Positions 1 to 4,990 of a stretch of DNA of 5,374 nucleotides are shown here, one piece after another. Below the pieces are notes generated by a model. It was not told where the DNA came from. It saw only the letters and a program-made list of their open reading frames with translations, and ran no database searches. Origin of the DNA: Dehalococcoidia bacterium. Its GTDB lineage: Bacteria; Chloroflexota; Dehalococcoidia; GIF9; AB-539-J10. Position numbers and translations under genes: made by a program. The DNA is taken from contig JAGMBH010000085.1 in assembly GCA_023129815.1 (NCBI GenBank), positions 1 to 5,374 of the forward strand, given 5' to 3'. How positions within the stretch are numbered: the first letter of the stretch is position 1; every line of letters starts with the position of its first letter.

Positions 1-319
1 TTGACCCACTAACTAAGGTTATATCGTCCTCCAAAGCTACCTTTCCCACTCTACCTTGCTTTCTTAAATAATCTATTACCTGATTATGGGCAATGCGAAA
101 TAGCCAAGCCACGAAAGGTAAATTCCGCCACTTGTAAGAGCCAATCGCCTCCAAAGCTTTAACAAATACCTCTTGAGTTAAATCCTCAGCTTCGGCTTGA
201 TTCCCCACTTTGAGGTAAACATAGCGATAAATCCTATCGAAATGTTCCTCGTAAAGTTGAGCAAAGGCTCCTCCATCGCCCTTTACTGCTCGGGAAACTA
301 CATCCTTCTCAATAGACAT
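1..319 (-). CDS. ECF-type sigma-70 family RNA polymerase sigma factor (N-terminal part, cut by left window edge)
   Basis: My own translation of the minus strand from the ATG at 319 gives 106 open codons up to the window edge. Sigma region 2 is clear. FAQLYEEHFDRIYRYVYLKV (residues 19-38) and AEAEDLTQEVFVKALEAIG (42-60) match regions 2.1-2.2, the core-RNA-polymerase-binding helices. The segment around WLFRIAHNQVIDYLRKQGR (72-90) matches regions 2.3-2.4, used for -10 melting and recognition. The family is usually about 170-200 residues, so region 4 (-35 recognition) and any anti-sigma partner lie outside the window. It would direct RNA polymerase to a specific set of promoters; the signal cannot be told from here. 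The start is chosen because MSIEKD leads straight into the usual N-terminal helix, and no other ATG, GTG or TTG lies in frame before the upstream stop near 401-403. No Shine-Dalgarno site precedes it, but a TATAAT box ends 13 nt upstream and an inverted repeat covers the start codon. Family assignment is secure; the exact ECF group is not determined. Confidence 0.93.
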   Translation of the reverse strand, partial: MSIEKDVVSRAVKGDGGAFAQLYEEHFDRIYRYVYLKVGNQAEAEDLTQEVFVKALEAIGSYKWRNLPFVAWLFRIAHNQVIDYLRKQGRVGKVALEDDITLVSGS

Positions 320-335
320 CAGATTGATGTCTATT
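311..335. repeat. Perfect 10-bp inverted repeat with 5-bp spacer over the sigma gene start (candidate operator or mRNA hairpin)
   Basis: On the plus strand AATAGACATC (311-320) is followed by AGATT and then its exact reverse complement GATGTCTATT (326-335). The repeat spans codons 1-3 of the sigma-factor gene, the predicted transcription start, and the downstream end of the TATAAT box (333-338). It could bind a dimeric regulator, including an autoregulator or anti-sigma-linked repressor, or it could fold in the 5' end of the mRNA and mask the start codon. The symmetry is seen directly; the regulatory role is inferred. Confidence 0.55.
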
Positions 336-649
336 ATATATGAAAACGAAAAGAGAGAGAAAAAGTTTATAGTGGGCGCAGAAACCTTAAGCCATCGACT
401 TCACACTAAAGAAAGTTCAAAATTTAGATAAAGCAGGGAAGGTCTGCCAATGAGCAAAGTAAAGCAGATCTTCGATGATGCAGCTTGATTCGTAAGGAAG
501 CGACGGGAGAGCTTGAGCCCCTCTATGGCGACTACTTCTATTCCGGAACTCTAGAGCCCAGAGACCAAACAGAACGAAAGATTAGAGAAACAAGCCTTTA
601 CATTAACGACGCTAAGAAGCTGGCTGGAGTTCAAAAAGGGCAACGAAGC
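320..649. other. Intergenic stretch without an intact gene
   Basis: About 330 bases lie between the start of the sigma-factor gene and the end of the zinc-ribbon gene. The left third holds the sigma-gene promoter region, including a purine-rich plus-strand tract at about 343-365. From 450 on there is a plus-strand coding remnant, listed separately. A plus-strand TTCACA (400-405) and TTTAGA (423-428), 17 nt apart, resemble a weak promoter aimed at that remnant. A 10-bp direct repeat CTAAGAAGCT occurs at 612-621 and 650-659. I see no tRNA, riboswitch or mobile-element ends here. Confidence 0.6.
333..338 (-). promoter_or_regulatory. Candidate -10 box (TATAAT) of the sigma-factor gene
   Basis: The minus strand reads a perfect TATAAT ending 13 nt before the ATG at 319. 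A transcription start about 7 nt downstream would fall near 326, leaving a leader of only some 6-7 nt with no Shine-Dalgarno site, so the message may be leaderless. I see no good -35 hexamer; the upstream 343-365 stretch is a pyrimidine-rich tract on this strand. An alternative TATAAA lies at 366-371, also without a clear -35. The box is AT-rich enough to occur by chance, but its position relative to the start codon supports it. Confidence 0.45.
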
Positions 650-653
650 CTAA
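450..653 (+). pseudogene. Frame-disrupted small gene of unknown function
   Basis: I do not recognise this protein. An ATG at 450 lies 7 nt after GGGAAGG (436-442) and opens MSKVKQIFDDAA, then hits TGA at 486-488. A shift of one base back at 479-485 enters a frame reading ALIRKEATGELEPLYGDYFY and onward, free of stops to about 613 and rich in charged residues. A compensating one-base skip at about 612-622 returns to the first frame, which ends WLEFKKGNEA and a TAA at 651-653. The joined product would be about 67 residues with no in-frame stop. Two opposite single-base shifts that together restore the frame suggest a decayed small gene, or possibly sequencing errors in an intact one. Its stop overlaps the convergent stop of the zinc-ribbon gene (650-652). 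Chance coding-like sequence remains possible. Confidence 0.33.
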
Positions 654-663
654 GAAGCTTTGC
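633..663 (-). terminator. Weak candidate intrinsic terminator after the zinc-ribbon gene
   Basis: On the minus strand GCA and AAGC pair with GCTT and TGC around a 7-nt loop, with a 3-nt bulge on the downstream arm (640-663). They are followed by CC and five T residues at 633-637. The loop includes the stop codon region of the zinc-ribbon gene (650-652). Position and T tract fit an intrinsic terminator, but the stem is short and bulged, so termination may be weak or absent. Confidence 0.28.
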
Positions 664-1072
664 TAGCTTGCCTCTCAGCCCAGTTACCCACCCAGGGCAG
701 TTTCCACATCTTGCCAGTCCCCGCTTGAATCATCAAGACAATCCATAAAACAAGGCCCAGAATTCCAATAATCCAGTCAAAAACCAAACCAATGATGGGA
801 ATCCAGCCCAAGACCAATCTTGCTACGGTCAATACGCCAAAGGTCATGATGGATTGCCAGGCGTGGAATTTGACGAACTTGTTCCTTTTTTCAATCACCA
901 GGAAAACTATTCCTGAAATCCAACCGAGAACATAACACAGAAGCCCTGCTACATTGGCTGACAGCCCTATGCTGGTTTCCGAGGGCTTAGCAGAAACACC
1001 TAGCTCAGCGCCACACTTAGAGCAAAACTTAGCCCCCTCGGGATTTTCCGCACCACATTTGGGACAAAACAT
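650..1072 (-). CDS. Zinc-ribbon membrane protein, DUF4870/Tic20-like
   Basis: The 140-residue product starts with a compact zinc ribbon: CPKC at 3-6 and CSKC at 17-20 provide four cysteines for one zinc ion, presumably on the cytoplasmic side. After a linker (about 24-36) come hydrophobic segments at about 37-60, 76-95 and 97-117. Between the first two lies FVKFHAWQS (66-74), the amphipathic signature typical of DUF4870/Tic20-like small membrane proteins, and the tail KLPWVGNWAE also fits that family. Biochemical function is unknown; it is not an enzyme by any motif I can see. The start is firm: AGGAGGTGA lies at 1076-1084, with 6 nt between AGGAGG and the ATG. It lies 50 nt downstream of gap in the same direction, so it may be the last gene of that unit or have its own promoter. 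Domain architecture is confident; its role is not. Confidence 0.88.
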   Translation of the reverse strand: MFCPKCGAENPEGAKFCSKCGAELGVSAKPSETSIGLSANVAGLLCYVLGWISGIVFLVIEKRNKFVKFHAWQSIMTFGVLTVARLVLGWIPIIGLVFDWIIGILGLVLWIVLMIQAGTGKMWKLPWVGNWAERQASKAS

Positions 1073-1075
1073 GTC

Positions 1076-1084
1076 TCACCTCCT
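1076..1084 (-). promoter_or_regulatory. Full-consensus Shine-Dalgarno site (AGGAGGTGA) of the zinc-ribbon gene
   Basis: This nine-base stretch is complementary to the canonical 3' end of 16S rRNA and sits at ideal distance from the ATG at 1072. It is much stronger than the sites of the other genes here, predicts efficient translation of the small membrane protein, and fixes its start codon. Confidence 0.85.
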
Positions 1085-1090
1085 ATATCC

Positions 1091-1118
1091 AATTTAGTCC
1101 ATATCACAGTTTTGCCAA
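1091..1118 (-). promoter_or_regulatory. Weak candidate promoter between gap and the zinc-ribbon gene
   Basis: On the minus strand TTGGCA (1113-1118) and TAAATT (1091-1096) are 16 bp apart, just upstream of the zinc-ribbon Shine-Dalgarno site. This resembles a sigma-70 promoter with two mismatches in each box. No terminator hairpin is visible between gap and this gene, so read-through from gap is equally possible. Confidence 0.22.
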
Positions 1119-1122
1119 TACA

Positions 1123-2136
1123 TTATAAGCCTTTACCAGCAATATAACTAGCAAGGTCAGCGAGGCGGCAGCTATAGCCCCATTCATTATCATACCAAGC
1201 CAACACCTTTACCATGTTGCCACCCATGACCATAGTGCTCAAGGCATCAAAAATAGCGCTGGCTGAATTGCCTTTAAAATCTGAGCTCACCAGAGGTTCA
1301 TCACAATATTCTACAATTCCCTTGAGTTCCCCTTCAGCAGCTCTCTGAAAGGCATGGTTAACTTCCTCGGCAGTTACCTCTCTATCTAAATCAGCCACAA
1401 AGTCAACGATAGACACTACGGAAGTAGGCACCCTTATAGCGATGCCATGTATTTTCCCTTTAAGCTCAGGAATGACGATGCCTACAACACGAGCAGCACC
1501 AGTAGTAGTAGGTATGATATTCGTAGCAGCGGCTCTTGCCCGACGCAGGTCACGGTGAAACACATCCAGAATCCTTTGATCATTAGTGTAAGAGTGGATG
1601 GTGGTCATTAGCCCGCGACTGACTCCAAAATTTTGCTGGAGAATTTTGACCACAGGAGCAATACAGTTAGTGGTGCAAGAACCATTGGATATGATGTAAT
1701 GCTTAGCTGGGTCATATTGCCCTTCATTAACACCAAGGACAACAGTTATATCCTCCTCCCGGGCTGGCGCCGAAATAATCACTTTTTTCGCTCCGCCCTG
1801 AAGATGGCTAGCTGCCTTGGCAGCCTCACGAAAGAGACCTGTCGATTCAATCACAATATCCACCCCATAGTCCCGCCAGGGAATTTTGGCTGGGTCACGT
1901 TCAGCTAAGACTTTTATCTCCCGGTCATCAACTATGATGGAATCATCTTTAGCCTCCACCTTGCCAGGATAGGCACCATAATTGCTGTCATATTTGAAAA
2001 GGTGAGCATTAGTCTTAGCATCAGTAAGGTCATTCACCGCCACCACCTCTAATTTATTAGCTACACGCTGACTTATTGCTTTAAGAGCCAATCTACCAAT
2101 GCGCCCAAAGCCATTGATACCTACTTTCGTCGCCAT
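1123..2136 (-). CDS. gap: Glyceraldehyde-3-phosphate dehydrogenase, type I (phosphorylating)
   Basis: This cytosolic glycolytic/gluconeogenic enzyme interconverts glyceraldehyde 3-phosphate, phosphate and NAD(P) with 1,3-bisphosphoglycerate. The 337-residue product is full length. The N-terminal Rossmann motif is GINGFGRIGR (6-15), with Asp36 after the second strand in AVNDLTD, the residue that normally favours NAD. The catalytic signature SNGSCTTNC (150-158) gives the nucleophile Cys154, and His181 in IHSYTNDQ is the general base. The phosphate-site segment TGAAR (212-216) and the C-terminal NEWGYSCR (317-324) are intact. Where the Bacillus NAD enzyme has Leu-Pro after ILD, this one has Val192-Phe193, so cofactor preference is not fully certain. 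The start has a strong GGAGGG (2142-2147) five nt upstream. It follows the MBL gene by 18 nt, consistent with cotranscription with eno. No pgk or tpi lies in the window. Confidence 0.97.
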   Translation of the reverse strand: MATKVGINGFGRIGRLALKAISQRVANKLEVVAVNDLTDAKTNAHLFKYDSNYGAYPGKVEAKDDSIIVDDREIKVLAERDPAKIPWRDYGVDIVIESTGLFREAAKAASHLQGGAKKVIISAPAREEDITVVLGVNEGQYDPAKHYIISNGSCTTNCIAPVVKILQQNFGVSRGLMTTIHSYTNDQRILDVFHRDLRRARAAATNIIPTTTGAARVVGIVIPELKGKIHGIAIRVPTSVVSIVDFVADLDREVTAEEVNHAFQRAAEGELKGIVEYCDEPLVSSDFKGNSASAIFDALSTMVMGGNMVKVLAWYDNEWGYSCRLADLASYIAGKGL

Positions 2137-2154
2137 TTCTACCCTCCTCTCTGT

Positions 2155-3150
2155 CTAGTCTTTAGATAAGTATAAAGAAAGGCCCTCCTGGTCAATCTTG
2201 CCTACTTTACCCTCAACCATTAATAACCTAAGGTGAGCAATAGTTTCCAATATAGCTAATCGCCTGTCCCAAGGCGCTAAATCTTTAAAGGCAATACCAC
2301 CTGCTTCAGGTTTCCAGGGAATCTCAGTAGCCACTTGATAGGCTGTTCTGAAACCGCTACTCATAGCCTTTATAATGGCTCTTTCTCTCTGCTCATGATG
2401 ATGGAGTATTTCTGCTGCTCTCAGCTTCAGGCTATTGAACACTGGCCCATGCCCCGGAAAGATGAAATTAGCCTTAAGAGCCTCTAACCTCTCCAAAGAA
2501 TCGATGTAGTCTCCCAGGGGATTATCTCCCGATTGGGGGTGGAAGCCCACATGAGGAGTAGTTTTAAACAAAACATGGTCTCCGCAAAAGAGCCACTTTT
2601 TCCTCGGCTCATAAAGACATATATGACCTGGTGAATGCCCTGGCGTTTGTAATACTTCGAATTCAAATGAACCATTAGAAAGCCTATCACCATCATCTAA
2701 CATAACATCAGGTAAATCAGGCGAAATGAATTGCCTCATCCATATCGAGGCCTCAGTCAACTTAGACAGCTCAAATTGAGGAACGCCGTTTCTGCTGAGT
2801 TCCTCCTCTATCTGCTTGAGCAGTCCAGCAAAATCTTTATACCTTGAATTGATAAGTCCCGCTTCAACTCTATGCATAGCCACTTCAGCCCCACAAAATT
2901 CTTTTAGCTTGCTTGCCAAACCGTAATGGTCGGGATGGATGTGAGTGATAACAATCCAATTAATATCCTGGAACTTAAGATGATTCTCTCTTAGCCCCTC
3001 CCTAAAAGCCCAGAGCACCTCTGAGCTGCCCCAGCCACTATCAATCAGTATATTGCCCCGGTTCCCCTCCACTACATACACGTTGGTATACTCTGGAATG
3101 CCCTCCGGGAAGGGAAGCTTTATCCGATGCACACCAGCTACTACTTCCAC
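2155..3150 (-). CDS. MBL-fold metallohydrolase with C-terminal winged-helix-like region (LACTB2-like)
   Basis: The 331-residue product has the complete metallo-beta-lactamase metal set: THIHPDH gives His70, His72, Asp74 and His75, with His172 in TPGHSPGH, Asp191 in CGDH and His234 in PGHGP. These should hold two metal ions, usually zinc, for hydrolysis. A helical insert covers about residues 100-145. After the core, HHHEQRERAI (250-259) and the segment to about 315, ending in ETIAHLRLLMVEGKV, resemble the winged-helix tail of LACTB2-like proteins. Relatives include glyoxalase II-type thioesterases and single-strand RNA endonucleases, so the substrate is open. No signal peptide is seen, so it is likely cytoplasmic. 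The start codon is GTG at 3150, inside the end of eno (10-nt overlap), with GGAGA at 3161-3165. The overlap suggests translational coupling to enolase. Fold is certain; function is inferred only. Confidence 0.92.
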   Translation of the reverse strand: MEVVAGVHRIKLPFPEGIPEYTNVYVVEGNRGNILIDSGWGSSEVLWAFREGLRENHLKFQDINWIVITHIHPDHYGLASKLKEFCGAEVAMHRVEAGLINSRYKDFAGLLKQIEEELSRNGVPQFELSKLTEASIWMRQFISPDLPDVMLDDGDRLSNGSFEFEVLQTPGHSPGHICLYEPRKKWLFCGDHVLFKTTPHVGFHPQSGDNPLGDYIDSLERLEALKANFIFPGHGPVFNSLKLRAAEILHHHEQRERAIIKAMSSGFRTAYQVATEIPWKPEAGGIAFKDLAPWDRRLAILETIAHLRLLMVEGKVGKIDQEGLSLYLSKD

Positions 3151-4457
3151 GACTTCATCTTCTCCAGATTATAAAAAGCCTTTTTGCTCGCGTAGCGAGC
3201 ACTATCCCCTAACTCCTGCTCTATCTTAAGAAGGCGATTATATTTAGCCAGTCTCTCGCCGCGACATGGAGCACCAGCCTTAATAAATCCAGCATCACTT
3301 GCTACCGATAAATCAGCTATGGTAGTATCTTCAGTCTCACCAGAGCGGTGACTAATGACAGTCGTCCATCCCGCTTTCTGTGCCCTTTTAATAGCAGTTA
3401 AGGTTTCACTAAGCGTGCCTATTTGATTTGGCTTAATAAGGATTGAGTTGGAGGCTTTTTCTGCAATGCCTTTCTCAAGACGCTCAATGTTGGTAACATA
3501 AAGGTCATCGCCCACAAGCTGAATCTCCTTGCCCAATTTAGCCATAAACAGTATCCAGCCAGACCAGTCATCCTCCGCCAAGCCGTCCTCTATGCTGATA
3601 ATAGGATAATTAGATACCCAGTTAGCATAATAGTTCACCATCTCTACTGAAGTAAGGGTAACGCCCTCTCGAGACAAGACATATTTACCCTCTTGATAGA
3701 AACTGCTCGCTGCCGGGTCAAGAGCAAGAAATAAGTCTTCACCAGCTTTATAACCAGCTAAGTCAATAGCTGCCAGGATTAGCTCTAGTGCTTCTTTATT
3801 ACAAGAAAGTTTGGGGGCAAAACCACCTTCATCACCTACATTGGTATTTAAACCCTTATCTTTAAGCACTTTATGCAAACAATGGTACGCCTCACTGCCC
3901 ATTTGCATAGCTCTAGCAAACGTGTCTGCGCCCAGAGGCACTATCATAAACTCCTGAAAGTCGGTAGAGTCCAAAGCATGCTTCCCACCATTCAGGATAT
4001 TCAACATAGGAATAGGCAAAAGATTGGCTTCTGCTCCGCCCAAATAGCGATACAGTGGAATACCCAGAAAATTAGCCCCAGCTTTTGCTACTGCTAAAGA
4101 CACCCCCAGGATAGCGTTGGCTCCGAGACGAGATTTGTTCGCCGTGCCATCAAACTGAATCAGCTTCTGATCTATAGCCGCCTGTTCCAAAGCCGGCATT
4201 CTCTCTATTTCAGGAGCTATATCAGCGTTAACATGACTCACCGCTTTAAGAACTCCAAGCCCACCATACCTGCTCTTATCCCCATCACGCAGCTCCACAG
4301 CTTCATACTTACCAGTGCTTGCCCCCGAAGGAACGGAAGCTACGCCGGTGGTTCCGTCAACCAGTACCACCTCTACTTCGATAGTAGGATTACCCCGAGA
4401 ATCGAGAATCTCCCTAGCCCTAATACGCTCGATAGTAGCCATTTCTATGTTGTCCAT
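3141..4457 (-). CDS. eno: Enolase (phosphopyruvate hydratase)
   Basis: Enolase interconverts 2-phosphoglycerate and phosphoenolpyruvate in glycolysis and gluconeogenesis; in many bacteria it also associates with RNA-degrading complexes. At 438 residues it is full length. Visible landmarks: N-terminal REILDSRGNPT with the mobile-loop SGAST (44-48); NGGKHA with His160; QEFM with Glu169; GDEGGF with the catalytic Glu210; magnesium ligands Asp247 (ALDPAAS), Glu290 (SIEDGL) and Asp317 (VGDDLYVTN); the catalytic base Lys342 (LIKPNQIGT); SHRSGETED with His370, Arg371 and Ser372; and Lys393 (FIKAGAP). The ATG at 4457 is preferred over the in-frame ATG at 4442 because AAGGTGG lies at 4470-4476, though its 12-nt spacing is long. 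The gene overlaps the preceding SLOG gene by 13 nt and the following MBL gene by 10 nt, so it is probably part of one transcript with them. Confidence 0.98.
   Translation of the reverse strand: MDNIEMATIERIRAREILDSRGNPTIEVEVVLVDGTTGVASVPSGASTGKYEAVELRDGDKSRYGGLGVLKAVSHVNADIAPEIERMPALEQAAIDQKLIQFDGTANKSRLGANAILGVSLAVAKAGANFLGIPLYRYLGGAEANLLPIPMLNILNGGKHALDSTDFQEFMIVPLGADTFARAMQMGSEAYHCLHKVLKDKGLNTNVGDEGGFAPKLSCNKEALELILAAIDLAGYKAGEDLFLALDPAASSFYQEGKYVLSREGVTLTSVEMVNYYANWVSNYPIISIEDGLAEDDWSGWILFMAKLGKEIQLVGDDLYVTNIERLEKGIAEKASNSILIKPNQIGTLSETLTAIKRAQKAGWTTVISHRSGETEDTTIADLSVASDAGFIKAGAPCRGERLAKYNRLLKIEQELGDSARYASKKAFYNLEKMKSWK
3185..3201. repeat. Perfect 7-bp stem with 3-nt loop near the 3' end of eno
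   Basis: TGCTCGC (3185-3191) and GCGAGCA (3195-3201) flank GTA. In the eno message this hairpin ends about 35 nt before the GTG start of the MBL gene and overlaps the ARYAS codons of enolase. The neighbouring run of five lies on the A side of the minus-strand transcript, so it is not an intrinsic terminator for this operon. It could influence coupling or RNA processing, or be an incidental result of codon choice. Confidence 0.5.
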
Positions 4458-4942
4458 CTTAAACTCGACCCACCTTTCTTTTTAGCCAAAGAAATAGCTT
4501 TATCTACCGCCTCTACAGCGCTATGGGCTCTGATTATAGGATCATCCTCCTTACCATTTCGAGACAGCGCCCAGGTGTTTAAGCCGATAACTGGGATGTT
4601 TCTCTTTAAGGCATAAGCAATCTCGCTGAGTGTTCCATAATTACCCCCAATGGCAATCACTGCCTGAGCTGATTTCACCACCGCCATATTTCTGGCATAG
4701 CCTACGCCGGTGGCTATCGGAATATCTACCCACGTGTTGGCCATGCTTGAATCTTCGCCAGGCAAAATGCCAACAGTCAAGCCGCCCTTTGATTTAGCCC
4801 CACGACAGACTGCTTCCATCACACCACCCAAACCACCACAAATTATAGTGGCACCCCTCTGTGCCAGTAGCTCACCCACAGTTTCAGCTACCTTAGCTTC
4901 TTCTGTAGAACAGGAAGAATCTCCAATAATAGCAATGATCAT
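4445..4942 (-). CDS. TIGR00725-family SLOG/LOG-like Rossmann-fold protein
   Basis: The 165-residue product belongs to the DprA/LOG-like (SLOG) superfamily, TIGR00725 type. It opens with a hydrophobic strand and a glycine turn, MIIAIIGDSS (1-10). CGGLGGVMEA (35-44) and GYARNM (81-86) follow, and GGNYGTLSE (99-107) is the counterpart of the PGGxGTxxE motif used by LOG cytokinin-riboside phosphoribohydrolases for nucleotide substrates. Here the first Pro of that motif is Ile98, as is usual in this subgroup. A nucleotide or nucleotide-derivative ligand is likely; the true reaction is unknown. It is a single small domain without membrane segments. The start at 4942 lacks a Shine-Dalgarno site but lies 14 nt after a perfect extended -10 box, so it may be translated from a very short leader. 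Its last 13 nt overlap the start of eno, suggesting coupling. Family is confident; enzymatic activity is not established. Confidence 0.9.
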   Translation of the reverse strand: MIIAIIGDSSCSTEEAKVAETVGELLAQRGATIICGGLGGVMEAVCRGAKSKGGLTVGILPGEDSSMANTWVDIPIATGVGYARNMAVVKSAQAVIAIGGNYGTLSEIAYALKRNIPVIGLNTWALSRNGKEDDPIIRAHSAVEAVDKAISLAKKKGGSSLRWTT

Positions 4943-4956
4943 TTTTCAACTCACAA

Positions 4957-4965
4957 ATTATACCA
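4957..4965 (-). promoter_or_regulatory. Extended -10 promoter (TGGTATAAT) before the SLOG-eno-MBL-gap unit
   Basis: In the 48-nt gap after pth the minus strand reads TGGTATAAT, a perfect TGn extension plus perfect TATAAT. No good -35 is seen (CAAGGC at 4980-4985 with 17-nt spacing), which is normal for extended -10 promoters. Transcription would begin near 4950, about 8 nt before the ATG at 4942. It probably drives the SLOG gene, eno, the MBL gene and gap, separately from or in addition to read-through from pth. Confidence 0.6.
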
Positions 4966-4990
4966 TACTATCAACTAGAGCCTTGATTCG

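Noticed and set aside
485..748. Plus-strand open frame beginning with TTG and running to 748
   Set aside because: As a single gene it has no ribosome site, and its last third runs antisense through the clearly real zinc-ribbon gene. Only the part to about 613 looks protein-like, which I explain as the middle of a frame-disrupted small gene.
650..1072. Zinc-ribbon membrane protein as an anti-sigma factor for the nearby ECF sigma
   Set aside because: Anti-sigma factors normally lie downstream of the sigma gene and carry a different zinc fold (HxxxCxxC). Here the protein is upstream, has a CxxC-CxxC ribbon, and matches DUF4870/Tic20-like proteins.
1633..1908. Plus-strand open frame opposite gap
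   Set aside because: It is antisense to the catalytic region of GAPDH and has no recognisable motif.
2484..2696. Minus-strand open frame inside the MBL gene
   Set aside because: It is an alternative frame within a gene whose metal-binding residues are all in the other frame.
3185..3201. Hairpin in eno as a transcription terminator
   Set aside because: In the direction of transcription the stem is followed by A residues, not T, and lies inside the coding sequence before a coupled gene.
4445..4942. SLOG protein as part of a defence or nucleotide-signalling system
   Set aside because: Some SLOG domains act as nucleotide sensors in defence systems, but no effector or nucleotidyltransferase is nearby and the gene overlaps eno, so a housekeeping role is more likely.
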